Positions 21,176 to 32,120 of a stretch of 64,000 nucleotides of DNA are shown here, one piece after another. Each line of letters begins with the position of its first letter. Positions within the stretch are counted from its first letter, which is position 1. The notes beneath the pieces are model-generated. The model had not been told where the DNA came from and made no database searches. It saw only the letters and a program-made list of their open reading frames with translations. The DNA comes from Liopterus haemorrhoidalis (Eukaryota; Arthropoda; Insecta; Coleoptera; Dytiscidae), in NCBI GenBank assembly GCA_963971575.1, contig OZ020616.1:23888713-23952712 (forward strand), given 5' to 3'. A program made the translations under genes and the position numbers.

Positions 21176-21355
21176 ATGTTTGCTGGGAAGTATGAACAGA
21201 GATGGATTTACCTTGATGCTAATGACGCTACAGTGTGGAAAGCTATGGGGCCCCCAAAAGTGCCCGTCGAATCGTCTTTCGAACTTATACATACACTAGC
21301 AGACGTACCCGACGATTCTTGGGAGAAAAATAGTAATTTATCAAAAATATTTTAA
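21176..21355 (+). CDS. Unrecognised 59-aa open frame beside element A
   Basis: ATG lies in the terminal repeat of element A (first residues MFAGKYEQRW). The frame then leaves the element and runs through IYLDANDATVWKAMGPPKVP and ELIHTLADVPDDSWEKN to a TAA. The composition is balanced and unlike the surrounding AT-rich DNA, so the part beyond 21188 could be a piece of a host exon or of another transposon cut off by the insertion. I recognise no family. It may equally be chance. Confidence 0.25.
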   Translation: MFAGKYEQRWIYLDANDATVWKAMGPPKVPVESSFELIHTLADVPDDSWEKNSNLSKIF

Positions 21356-22990
21356 TTCGGAAAAATAAACGATTGCTGCACAATCAAAAAATTTCAATGA
21401 TGGGTTAAATACCAACATACGTTACCGATTTTAGTTATTTAATTTAAGAATGTTTAATTTATCAAAATATTTTTATGTAGTGTTCTAACAATGTACGTTC
21501 TCTCATCAATTTGTACGTGTAACGTGTAAAGAGCACTCACTCGGCAGTAACAATATTTTTACCTTTCAAGGTTTCAATGTTGCTTACGCGGCAATTCTAT
21601 TGCGCATATCAAAAACAAATATGAGAAATTAAAGCAAAAGGTCTAGTGTAATAAAAACAATATTGAAGGAAAGTTTCGATGTTAGTAGTTAATAAAATAC
21701 AAATAATTTAAAAAACATAATTTAAAATTTACTTGAACTAAGCACAACTTGAATTTTTGAACCAGCAGTATTGTTAATCCGCCGGCACTCCACTCTACCG
21801 CCTAACGATCACACGGACCAGCGTAGCGTTGACCAATACACGAATCAGATTAATTTATTTACTATGATGTTCTTTCTGTGATTACCTATGATCCATAAAC
21901 GATAGGTACATGGGTCAAAGGGCTTTTTTTTTCGTTAGTAAATAGGTTAGTAAAAAAGGTAACGATAATATTCAACAGCAAACTGAGTGTTATAACTTTC
22001 GTCGAAAATGAAAAATGATAATTGAGTTTCTATTGACCTGTGATATATACTCTTGCGGTCTTTTTTGTGGTCATATTAAGACTTAAAACTCTATCATATA
22101 CATTTTCGATATATCTCTTACAGTTTAGTCCTCGTAATGATTTTAATATTCCGCACGCAAGAATTTTTCCGACTTATTTCCGTCCGTAGGCCTTAATTTA
22201 AAAACCGATTATTTTTTTGCATCATTAGTTCCGCAGAGTCCTAGAGAGTAACTGTGCGATATTTGGTCTAAATCGGTTACACGGCCTAGGAATGTATAGC
22301 GAACAAACAAACAAACAATTTTCCAAGAAAGATTTTATTACAAGAAAAAATCACTCAGTCAAAATTATATTTTATAATTATTAATAATTCAGTAGTAAGG
22401 GCGGCAAAAATAAATTTTGCCCAGAGCGGCGGAAGAGTTAGATCGGGCCGTAGATCGGGACCCTACGAAAAGGGATTTTCCACAATGCTACTTATTAAAT
22501 CAAAGCAACAAAACATAGCACGAGTAAGACAAGAGAGTGTCAAAAACGAACTCCTTAAATAAATTTAAGTAAGTTTCTTTCAGTTTTCTAATTTTTTGAT
22601 ATAATCAAAAAATAAAATACCTAGTTTAAAATAAATCTTAATAATTACTGCAACCTAGAGATTTGCGAAAATATTTAGGATATTTAAATGGTCTGCGATT
22701 ACTAAAAGAGAGACATGAAAGTAGAAAACTGACCAGAATGGGTAAAATATAAGGAAAGAAGGCAATGTTGAAGGAGGCCCAAGCTTCCACGGTATCTCTT
22801 AGTAAATCTCGTATTGAAATACTGAAAAATGAACAGAGCCGCAGTAAGGAAGGGGCGGAGGGGGCGACGGCCCTGGGCGCACTAAGGAGAAGGGCGCTGA
22901 CGGGCTTAACTAAGGGGCGCCATTGCGAAAGTGAGGACCGAGGACCTTTTTTTTTTGCTCGTCCCTTGGATTTTGGAAGGTGAGGATTTG
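21356..22990. other. No gene recognised; scattered repeat-like sequence
   Basis: AT-rich. A stretch near 22190-22320, ending in three to four CAAA units (about 22300-22317), resembles the tail of a short interspersed or LINE-derived repeat. A G/C-rich patch at about 22830-22925 gives open frames on both strands without any recognisable motif. Confidence 0.45.
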
Positions 22991-23188
22991 TATGCAATCA
23001 GTGGCGCATCCAGCCCCCCCCCCCCCAAGAAAGAGGGAAATATTTTTTTAACACTATTTCTTGGGCCACTTGTATTTTACAACTGAGGACCTTTTTTTTA
23101 GGTCATCACTTGTATTTCAAAAGCGAGGAACTTTATTTTGTCTTCCGCCCCCCCTCCCCATAAAATTCGGTGCGCCACTGTATTCAAT
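22991..23188. mobile_element. hAT-type MITE (CAGTGGCGCA ends)
   Basis: Element 22999-23180. Ends CAGTGGCGCATCC and ...GGTGCGCCACTG are inverted and fit the CAGNG terminus of hAT elements. The flanking 8-mers TATGCAAT (22991-22998) and TATTCAAT (23181-23188) differ at one base, consistent with an 8-bp duplication. The interior has GAGGACCTTTTTTTTAGGTC-type repeats shared with the relative at 28975-29348. Confidence 0.75.
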
Positions 23189-23639
23189 ATCTTGGCATTA
23201 TTTTCATTAGCAATGGGCAAGATTTACATTATTTCTCCTTCTCCTTTGTTTCCCTATCGTTTCATAGTATTTTGTCCAGTAGCGTGGTGAAGGGAGGGCA
23301 ACGGGGCAATGCCATCCCAATTATTTATTTTTGAAAAAGAAGAAAATCTTTAATAAAAGATAATAATAAAAACATGCATTACTTTCATTTTACCCATTTT
23401 AAATTAATATTTAGTTATATTGAAATATTTATAACTTAAATTCGTATCGCGTTGCGTTTGACTTCCTAAAACAAATGTTTTTAGAATAGACATACGCCAG
23501 GCAGTGCAAAAGAGCGAATGTCTCAAATATTTGTACGAGTGTAGATGCGGGGTATGAGCGGGAGTGAGGGACGAGCAATAGTATGTAACCTGTAACAGCC
23601 ATTGCTTGTGGGTCAAAACATATTTTGTCCGTAGTTTTA

Positions 23640-23815
23640 ATTATCAGTCAGAGTGCTTTATTTCAGGGCTTCGAACCGTTATTTTTTTCATTTCGGTTTT
23701 CGTTCCGGTTCAATTAAAAAAAATATGTATCGGTTCGGTTCCGGTTTTCGTTCCGGCAAAAATAACGTTTTTTTTCGGTTTTCGGTTCAGTTCCGAGTGA
23801 TAAATTTTTAAATGC
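23640..23815. repeat. Degenerate CGGTTCCGGTTTTCG tandem sequence
   Basis: Low-complexity repetition of CGGTTTTCGTTCCGGTTC-like units. An open frame through it is an artefact of the repeat. Confidence 0.6.
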
Positions 23816-23829
23816 TTTTATATGATTCT

Positions 23830-24050
23830 AGGACACTTACCCCCGGGACACTAACCCCCGGGACATTAACCCACCGTCAATAACCCCCGGGACATTAACC
23901 CCCCATGTCAATAACCCCCCGTGCCATTAACCCCCCGGACAATAACCCCCAGGACAGTAACCCCCGGGACATTAACCCCCCGTCAATAACCCCCGGGACA
24001 TTAACCCCCCGTACCAATAACCCCCCGACCATTAACCCCCTGGCAATTGA
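23830..24050. repeat. Left C-rich tandem repeat arm
   Basis: About a dozen irregular units alternating CATTAA, CAATAA or CACTAA with runs of five or six C followed by GGGACA or GTC. Confidence 0.9.
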
Positions 24051-24685
24051 TTAATATTTTAAATGTTTATTTTTATTTAAAATTTGAACATTTGAAATTA
24101 TTAATATAATTTATATATTAGAATAATTTTTACTTCCTCGTATGTATAGAGAGTAGGGTACAGTGATGAGTCAGATTTTGACCCCCCCCCCCTGATTTTG
24201 ATGTTTCTCCACGTTTCACATACCTGGGAACCCGAAAAACATGTTTTTGGAAAAATGTCTGTCGGTTAGAAGTGTAATTGTTTCGCCAAGCCTAGGGCCT
24301 AAACTACTCGACGGATTTGATTGATCTATCATTTAAAGTTGATGTTCATATAGAGGTCATATGAAGACCAAACTAGAAAAATAAAATTTTCTCAAAAATG
24401 CCTGTAGCGTTTTTGTTAATTTTTTTTTGTGTGAATGTGGGTTAACTGAAGTAATAATATGTGCCCAATTATTTCCAAAAAAATGGGGGGGTTCACAGTA
24501 GGGTTTTTTTTTATTGAAAAATGTGCTTTATTTTGGGCCATACGTGGTATTTGAAAATTGTTTGTAATTTTTTAGTTGCCATTTTCAAGTTATTTTTTGA
24601 AGTTTCTAGGTCATAAAAAATTCAGTGGCAATTGATTTATATTTCTAAATGTTTATTTTTATTTAAAATTTGAAAATTTGAGATA

Positions 24686-24919
24686 GGTAGCTCGCTTTGC
24701 TCGGCTTCTTCTAACCAAACCCTTACTAACCTAACCTAACCTAAGATAGTGTTTTGACATTAAACTAGAAGATGAGTAGCTCGCTTCGCTCGGCTTCTTC
24801 TTACCAAACTCTTACTAACCTAACCTAACCTAAGATAGTGTTTTGACATTAAACTAGAAGATGGGTAGCTCTATTCGCTCGGCTTCTAACCAAACCCTTA
24901 CTAACCTAACCTAACCTAA
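24686..24919. repeat. About 88-bp CCTAA-bearing tandem repeat, second locus
   Basis: Three units closely matching those at 203-450, including GCTCGCTTCGCTCGGCTTC and the CCTAACCTAACCTAA run. Confidence 0.88.
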
Positions 24920-25309
24920 GATATTCCTACGAAACCCTAGACATTTCTGTATGTAATTATATTGGTAGATTGTTAGAGAATAAAACTGCAAAATATTGTT
25001 CATATCAGTCAAAGGATATATAAGTATCTAAAGTTTTTGTTTATGCCTACGAAATCCTACACATTTCTATATGTAATTATATTTGTAGATTCTTAGAGAA
25101 CAAATCTGCAAAATACTTGTCAATCAAGAGACCTGAATAGTCCCCAGTTAGCCAATCACGAGAACCTTAGGAAAAATGTCGTCACAGTGTTACCCAGATC
25201 ACTAACACACGTTAGCTAATTATATATGTACGATTACATTTGTTCAATTTTGTTCTAATTTCAAATGTTCTAATTTTAAATAAAAATAAACGTTTAAAAT
25301 ATTAATCAA

Positions 25310-25526
25310 TTGCCAGGGGGTTAATGGTCGGGGGGTTATTGGTACGGGGGGTTAAAGTCCCGGGGGTTATTGACGGGGGGTTAATGTCTCGGGGGTTACT
25401 GTCCCGGGGGTTATTGTCCAGGGGGTTAATGGCACGGGGGGTTATTGACATGGGGGGTTAATGTCCCGGGGGTAATTGACGGGGGGTTAATGTCCCGGGG
25501 GTGATTGTCCTGGGGGTAAGTGTCCT
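25310..25526. repeat. Right G-rich tandem repeat arm
   Basis: Inverted counterpart of 23830-24050, with runs of five to six G in short succession, a composition with G-quadruplex potential. Confidence 0.9.
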
Positions 25527-25604
25527 GATACCCTTTTATATATATTAGAAATTTATTTTCTACTATAATTTAGAAGAACACTTTATTCCTTATTCTGTGA
25601 TAAT

Positions 25605-27317
25605 CCCAGCAAACATTGAACTAACGGCCGAACGCCGGCAAACTGCTTTTACGCTGGTACATTGCTGGCACCAAAAGTAAGTGCAACGCCAGTATTAATA
25701 ATGTACTTCACATTTGTATTTCGCCTATACGAAGTACTTTACCAGCATTTTATAAGCATTCCTTATTTGTATTAATCCAAGATTATTTCTAGCGGGCCAG
25801 TGCTTATGTTTATAACTTTTTTTGAATGTAATAATTTGAAAAGTCTGACCGTTCTTAGTCATAAAACACCCTAATGGCGTGGCCTTCGAGGGTCGGTACA
25901 AGTGATATTCTGTGAGTACAAGTTGGGACGTGTTGGTGAACAGTTTTTAAAGATGTGTATTTGAATAGTTATTGATTGTGAGCATTATACAGTTTTTTAT
26001 TGTGATTTGTGTGTGTTTTGTTAGATTTAAGGACGTAGTTTACACAAACTATTTCATATTAAATTGTTTAATTTTTAGTTTAGTTCAATCATAGTTTTTT
26101 TCATGTAATAAAATTTTCAATTATTAATAAATCTGATACAAGATTATAAATATGTCATTTAAAAAATATAATTTGTCATATTTCATTTTGAATAGTGACA
26201 TCTTAAATATTTTGTAAATATAATACTAACCTAAAATAATACAAACTTAATCCAAAACTGTAAAGGTTTTTTTACAATATAACCAAGTTTCTAAAAGTCA
26301 GTAATACACTATAAAAATCACCAAAATAACCAGATCTAGTTTGTTCTTACAAAAGTGAACAGCTTATAGCATTAATGCTTATAAAATTTGTTTATTGAAT
26401 TTATTTTAACAAGTATGATTTCTTTAGGTTGGCACTCTTCAAGTCAGGGGGAAAAGATGTGGTAGATAATACAAGACGAATATTGGCGAAAATTATTAGT
26501 CACCCCTTATCTTTAGGATGAAATTGGTTTGACCGAAATGGCAGAAAACCATTTTCTTAAAATTCTTCATTAAATTAATAAATTAAATAAACTAATTCCT
26601 GTTATTCCTGAAATTATATTTATTTAATATTTATAAATAAATCAATAAATTATAACTGTTAATTCAATTTACAATCGGCCAGTTTTACCATCGTTGAATA
26701 AATTTATTTAACTACTTAAGTTAACAATATCGCATCATTCTATTGACAGCAATGTTAATTTCTTCATTAATAGTTTAAAACCGATGCGATATTGTCAACT
26801 TTACTTGTTAAATAAATTTATTCAACGATGGTGAAAATGGCCAAATGAGTATTTATTTTGCACCTAACCATTAATTTATTTTAATACTGGGTAAGTACAC
26901 ATATATTACATTTGAAACACTAGAGAGTGGGTATAATATAAGCACTAGTCTGTCAGAAATAAATCTTGCAACTAATGCGATTATTTTGCACTTTACCGTT
27001 GCTGGGCCAGCAACTGATACATCAATGGGCCAGCTAACGGCCACGGGGACACCGGGGTACTGGCCCAGTGCAAAATGCCAGCACTGGACCAATGCGAAAT
27101 GCCAGCACTGGCCCAGTGCGAAATGCCAGCACTGGCCCATTACTTTCAATGCACTTTACCGTTGCTGGGCCAGCAACTGATACATCAATGGACCAGCTAA
27201 GGGCCACGGGACACCGGGGTACTGGCCCAGTACGAAATGCCAGCACTGACCCATTACTTTCAATGCCGGCGAGTATGTGCTTTACCAGTACTGGTCCGGA
27301 TAAAAATGTTTGCTGGG
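25605..27317. mobile_element. Non-autonomous DNA element B, close relative of element A
   Basis: Starts with the same CCCAGCAAACATT end and follows element A almost base for base from 19277 to about 20996. It ends at an internal ATGTTTGCTGGG of A rather than at A's outer right end, so its terminal inverted repeat is only about 13 bp. It carries the same inner hairpin (26677-26842) and the GGCCAG-rich array (about 26963-27281). Element A and this copy are in direct orientation, 6.3 kb apart. Confidence 0.75.
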
Positions 27318-27349
27318 TGGGTTTGTGTATTTCTATATTACTATTTATC

Positions 27350-27422
27350 ATTTTATTAAACGCACGCCTGTGACCATATTTATCATATCATTTTATTAAA
27401 CGCACGCCTGTGACCATATTTT
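27350..27422. repeat. 40-bp tandem duplication
   Basis: Almost two copies of a 40-bp unit containing TTAAACGCACGCCTGTGACC, directly right of element B. Confidence 0.9.
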
Positions 27423-28095
27423 TCCTCAAAATTTTAGGGTAAAATTTTTATGATCTATTGTGTTTAACCCTAGTTTGTATTCCCATATAATATGTGCGGC
27501 ACACTCGGTTGTTTTTAACAATATTTCGTTTCGAACTATTCATATTTTGTCGCTTTTGTTTTGCCGGTTCTGTGTGAAAAAACAATAACTTTTTACAAAT
27601 AATAAATTTTATTATTATCAGTCTTTCTGAGATAGAGTATAGGTTATTAGCACCCTGTTACATTAAGGAATTTTACATTGGACATTTCATATTTAAATTT
27701 ACCATTGACCAACCGTCTTTTTTATTTAAACACGATGTCTTAGTAATTTGGGAAAAAAAATATGATAACCCGAGTCTGCCCAAAGAATCGAATTATAGTA
27801 TTGAAATTTTCCGGAACAAACCGAAAGTACTGCATATCAAGGACAACTTTGATTTTTTAAATGGTAACGTATGCCGAGTTGGGTGTCTTTGGAGCTTTTG
27901 AAAAGAAATAACTTAAAGATTTTTTACTATATTTTAGGCTTTAACCTCTTAATCCGTGAATAAACAAACACATTTTTATTTTTGTAAAATAATTTAAAAG
28001 ATTTTCGCCAAAGAGCGTTAGTTTCCCACCTTATCTCCTAGAGAGGTTGATCTAAAAATCTGAAAAAATCTCCATTATGTACATTGTTGGAAACC
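27423..28095. other. No gene; part of an old dispersed repeat
   Basis: AT-rich. The segment at about 28030-28095 is similar, in inverted orientation, to about 32285-32355 (TATCTC.TAGAG.GGTTGATCTAAAA-type sequence), so both are copies of an old unclassified repeat. Confidence 0.45.
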
Positions 28096-28277
28096 GGATT
28101 AGTTAGGGCTCTCAGACGTCCCGGAAAACCGGGATTGTCCCGGTTTTGAGGTCTATGTCCCGGTGTCTCGAGACAGTCTCTCTGGACGCCTATTTGTCCT
28201 GGTTTTGTGTATTTTAATAATTTATTAAGTCAGTCAGGAGTCGCCGCGGGAACGCACATCATTGGACGAATTTTAAT

Positions 28278-29460
28278 TTGTCCGACGGTAAAGAAAGTAA
28301 AGCGCCAAAAACTCTATTAAAGTTTTTTAATGACCCATTAAGTGAGACATACTTCTGGTTCATTCATAGCCAGGCCGAATCGGTCAATTTGAAAATATTA
28401 CAAATTGAGGGGAAAAACAAATCTATAATAGAAGTTTTCGGTGTATTAAAAGATACAGCAGCTATGTTTGAAGAAAGATACAGACAGTGTTTTTACCAAA
28501 ACGTGTAGAAACAATTTTGAAAGAACGTGAAGAATCTGGGGAAGAATACTAAAAATGAAATTAATAATTTTAAAATGGAAGTTACTAATTTTTATGAAAC
28601 GTTTATTGAATATTTAAATAAGTGGATAAAACCTCTTGAACATTTTTCAATATTTTGATGGATGGTTTTAAAAGAAAAACCAGAATGAAAAAATGTACAA
28701 CAAACATTAAATTACTTCAACAATAAGAATATTGAAATAAATGAGAGTTATTAATTCAACCAAATATCAACAGTGTGAAAAATTGTTGAACTAAAATTTG
28801 CAGTAAATAAAGACTGGAAGTCTAAAACCGCTTAAAAAAGTGGATAATAATTTTATCCAAGATGGACAAGATTTCTATTCCAGGCCACAATGCAAACGTC
28901 GAACGTATTTTCTCGCTGATCGAAATTCAGCGGACCGACGAGCGTAATTCGCTATCATGTGATACTGAAGAGACCATTGGCGCACCCAGAAATTTTTGTT
29001 GTAGAGGGGGGGGGGGCGGAAGACAAAATTATTTAAATTATGAATAAGGTGCTAAATTTCAAGTGATGATCTAAAACAAAAAATCCTCGCTTGGAAATAC
29101 AAAGTCATGACCTAAAACGAAAAAGGTCCTCACTTCTAAAATACAAGTGATGACCTAAAAAAAAGGTCCTCGCTTCGGAAATATAAAGTGATGACCTAAA
29201 AAAAGGGTTCTCACTTGTAAAATACAAGTGACGACCGGAAAAAAAGATCCTCATCTCTGTTTATAAATTTTCTATTGCGTTTGTGTGTTTTTATTTTTAT
29301 TTCCTTCCTTCTTAGGGGTGGGGGGGGGCTCCCCTGGGTGCGCCACTGGTAGAGGCTATTCTACAGTGCGTGGTAAATTTTGATTTTAGTTGTAATGAGT
29401 ACGTTTTAAAAGAAGGCGAATTGTTAAAAAGAGCTAAATTCAACCAAAAGTATTTATAAA
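28278..29460 (+). pseudogene. hAT transposase fragments (C-terminal half)
   Basis: DDE transposase of the hAT superfamily, decayed. The 28278-28508 frame carries FFNDPLSETYFWFIHSQAES and KILQIEGKNKSIIEVFGVL. The C-terminal dimerisation motif ANVERIFSLI...TDERNSLS is at 28890-28960. After the nested MITE the coding sense resumes at about 29349-29458 (ILQCVVNFDFSCNE...ELLKRAKFNQKY, then a stop). Several frameshifts and stops lie in 28508-28860. Confidence 0.72.
28975..29348. mobile_element. hAT-type MITE nested in the hAT transposase
   Basis: Ends CATTGGCGCACCC and GGGTGCGCCACTG are inverted and match the MITE at 22999-23180. The interior has four diverged repeats like GGTCCTCACTT...ACAAGTGATGACC. 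Flanking 8-mers GAAGAGAC and GTAGAGGC agree at six of eight positions. The insertion interrupts the conserved tail of the transposase. Confidence 0.72.
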
Positions 29461-29939
29461 ATGCTTTTGTATGGATTTTATTTGGAAATAATTTATTGAA
29501 GTGCTTTTTTGTCATAGAACGCGCCGGAACGACATACAGACACCTATTTTCGACGGGTATTTAAAAGTATTAAAATTATTTGAAAATTATTATATCAACT
29601 ATTGAACAAGAATTTGCTGTGAACTTGTAATCTAAATACTTTAAATTTCATATACCATAAGTTAAGATCTGGATATCATTTTTTTAAATAAAAAGCGCTG
29701 ATTTATTGTAATAATTTATTAATTATTTATTGTAATTGTATAGGAATTTATTTTTATTTCTGTTAATTATTTGTAATTTTAATTTTTGTGTTAGAAATAA
29801 AACAATAATAATTGTAATATAAAATCTAATTAATTCCTCCTGATTAGTTAAAAAATTGCGCGTACAGAATCAAGCCCCCCTCACCCTGTCACTCCGTCCT
29901 GGTTTGCTCTGTTGACAATCTGAGAGCCCTAGGATTAGT

Positions 29940-30584
29940 TCAACAGGAATTTTTTATCTGACAAGTTTTTCGAAAATATCGATTTTCTGTGTCGTTGAAA
30001 AATGTAATTATTTAAAAAAAAAATTATTGTGATATCAAGAGAAAGTTCTTAAATAATTACACAGGTCCGGGGCCCTATAAAATTGGGTTCCTAAAATGGT
30101 CTGCCATAAAATTAAAATTAACATAATATTTTCGAAAAATGGATTACATTTGTTATTGAATAATTACGGAATAACATTCCTGAATGAAAATATATATTCA
30201 CAGAAAAAATATTTTGTTTGTAGTGATATAAAATATTTTTTTCACTGTCCGTTACAAAACAGATCACAGAAATAATATTGTTCTAAAACGGTAATGTAAT
30301 CAAATAAATATATAACACCCAGCAATGATGAAAAGTTAAATACGTAAGATCCACAGATGCAAAAGTTCAATCTTAACAATTTACATATAAATGAAAGAAT
30401 TGTATTAATGGTTTATCAGTCAGAGAGTTGAACTGTTAATGAGACCGGCCCAAGTTCCTAAAAATGCGCGCGGGGGGCCAAAATATGTTAGGGGACTCAA
30501 AATAAGTTAGGGGCCCAAAATATGTTAAGGGGCCCAACTATAAAGTCTTACCCAGGGCCATAAAAAAGGTAATTACGGCACTGT
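29940..30584. other. No gene; short GGGGCCC-type repeat
   Basis: AT-rich. About three units of GGGGCCCAAAATATGTTA occur at 30467-30540. Confidence 0.5.
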
Positions 30585-31500
30585 TTATCACTATTAAGAA
30601 TGTGCTATTTTATTTGTAAATATTTCACTACTATAAATGTTTTTTGTTAATTTCGAAAAAGATATACACTACCTTATACCCTTTTCACACTAGATCTTTA
30701 AGATCGGATGTTAAAGTGAATGTATCTTTAAACGCTAATGTAAAACCGTATGGCCTCGGTTAAATACAAGCAATGTTTAAGACAGAGATCTGCGTCTGAA
30801 ACTTCGTCCGCATTGCCAACTTAATTTCTATTATAAAAAATACTCCTTGAATTTGTGCTGTCAACATTTTATATTATCATAAACAAGAATACTGTATTAT
30901 ATCGACGTTATAAGAAGTTTATACTTATTGTTATAATAAAATTATTTATTTTAATAATGTGTTTAATAAAATACAGAGCTACAATAATTGAGATAAAATG
31001 TATCGACTTATATGTTAATACAGGTGTAATATATTCTTTATTGTAGTGCCTTTATTGTAGAATGAAATGAAATATCCTTAATTGTTTATAATAATTCAAA
31101 ATGTGCGTCTGCGCAGATAGTTCAAAACTGGTAATTTCATGACGGTAACTTGAGGACAAAATTACTGTAGCTGATGACAGCACCAGAGATTTAAACATCA
31201 AGTGTGAAAGCATACCGATCTTAAACATCGGTGAACTTTAAGTTCACTCGTCTTAAAGATCTAGTGTGAAAAGGGTATTAGTCATAAATACAAAAAAACC
31301 ATAACAGTATTAGCGATAATTTCGCCATGCATTAAAAAAATAATTAATTTAGACAAAAACATCAAAACTGCAATATTTTTCAGAACAAATTCTGATTCAA
31401 AACATAGCTCTTGACCGTTTCCGGTTAAGAGCTATGTACATTACTTAGAATTTGTTTCAGTTTTTTTAGTTTAACCCCTTTCGATTAAAGGGGAAAACTT
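30585..31500. repeat. Diverged repeat copy 1, split by a Harbinger-type MITE
   Basis: 30585-30676 plus 31281-31500 together resemble 31715-32120 in the same order: CACTATTAA.AATGTG.TATTT, then AGTCATAAATACAAA...TTTAGTTTAACCCCTTT. The two are diverged copies of one unclassified repeat. Confidence 0.65.
30674..31280. mobile_element. PIF/Harbinger-type MITE
   Basis: Element 30677-31277 (601 bp) with inverted ends TACCCTTTTCACACTAGATC. Flanks are TTA on both sides (30674-30676 and 31278-31280), the 3-bp duplication typical of PIF/Harbinger. No transposase is present; the small internal open frame lacks motifs. Confidence 0.85.
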
Positions 31501-31714
31501 TCTACGTGGAAATATGGCTATAGCTATAGTCCCGATAAAATCCTTAGAACCTTCCATTAAATTTAAATAATTTACCAAACGTCCTAACATTTTTTTCTAG
31601 ATTTGCTTTGTCTTCAAGTCTTCATTAGATAAATAAGAAATATATTACATAATGCTTCATTTATTTATATTTATCAGTATTTATAAATGGCATCATTTTT
31701 CTCAATTTCAGAAA

Positions 31715-32120
31715 CGTATTTCTCACTATTAACAATGTGTTATTTGTTTTATAAGTATTTCATTACTAAAAATGAATTATTCCTCTTTGATACCTTAAAA
31801 ATAAAAGGTTGAATCACAACGCATAATAGTATAATAGTGTAATTAACGTATATATATTTTTTTTATATTTTTAATTTAAAAAAAAGGCACACTATCTTAG
31901 CCATAAATACAAACAATCCATACATTATTATCCATAATTTAGCCCGAATTAAAAAAAAAATAATTAATTTTGTCAAAAACACAAATACTGCAATAATTTT
32001 CAAAAACGCAATCTGGTCAAAACAATCCTCTCGTACATTCCGGTTCATTCGGTTCACATCAATGTAAATTACCTATAATATTTACAGATTTTTAGTTTAA
32101 CCCCTTTGGGTAAAAGGGGG
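31715..32120. repeat. Diverged repeat copy 2, uninterrupted
   Basis: Counterpart of the repeat at 30585-31500 without the MITE. Confidence 0.6.

Larger units (their letters stand above)
19277..21187. mobile_element. Non-autonomous DNA element A with long inverted ends (CCCAGCAAACATT)
   Basis: Both ends begin CCCAGCAAACATT. The inverted similarity continues for about 170 bp (19277-19445 with 21020-21187) through segments such as AACGCCAGTATTAATAATG. No transposase is present. Inside are a 166-bp hairpin (20356-20521) and a GGCCAG-rich tandem array (about 20640-20960). A near-identical shorter copy lies at 25605-27317 in the same orientation. I see no clean target duplication, and the superfamily is not recognised. 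Confidence 0.75.
23830..25526. mobile_element. Foldback-like element with C/G-rich tandem-repeat arms
   Basis: Left arm (23830-24110) begins AGGACACTTACCCCCGGGAC and consists of irregular repeats of CCCCCGGGACATTAACCCCC-like units, then AT-rich sequence. The right arm (about 25250-25526) is its reverse complement and ends GGGGGTAAGTGTCCT. Arms are about 280 bp. The interior has no gene and includes a copy of the CCTAA-bearing 88-bp repeat (24686-24919) and a diverged direct repeat of about 95 bp (near 24926-25110). I see no convincing target duplication. Confidence 0.75.
28096..29939 (+). mobile_element. hAT transposon, degenerate, with exact 8-bp target duplication
   Basis: Element 28104-29931. 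Ends TAGGGCTCTCAGA and TCTGAGAGCCCTA are a perfect 13-bp inverted repeat. Both flanks read GGATTAGT (28096-28103 and 29932-29939), the 8-bp duplication typical of hAT. Transposase fragments lie on the plus strand. A second, hAT-type MITE is nested at 28975-29348. Confidence 0.88.

Noticed and set aside
22638..22997. 119-aa minus-strand and 72-aa plus-strand frames over a G/C-rich patch
   Set aside because: Overlapping frames on both strands with no motifs, next to MITE repeats. Coding is not supported.
28862..29047. Short plus-strand frame as a separate gene
   Set aside because: It is the C-terminal piece of the hAT transposase running into the nested MITE.
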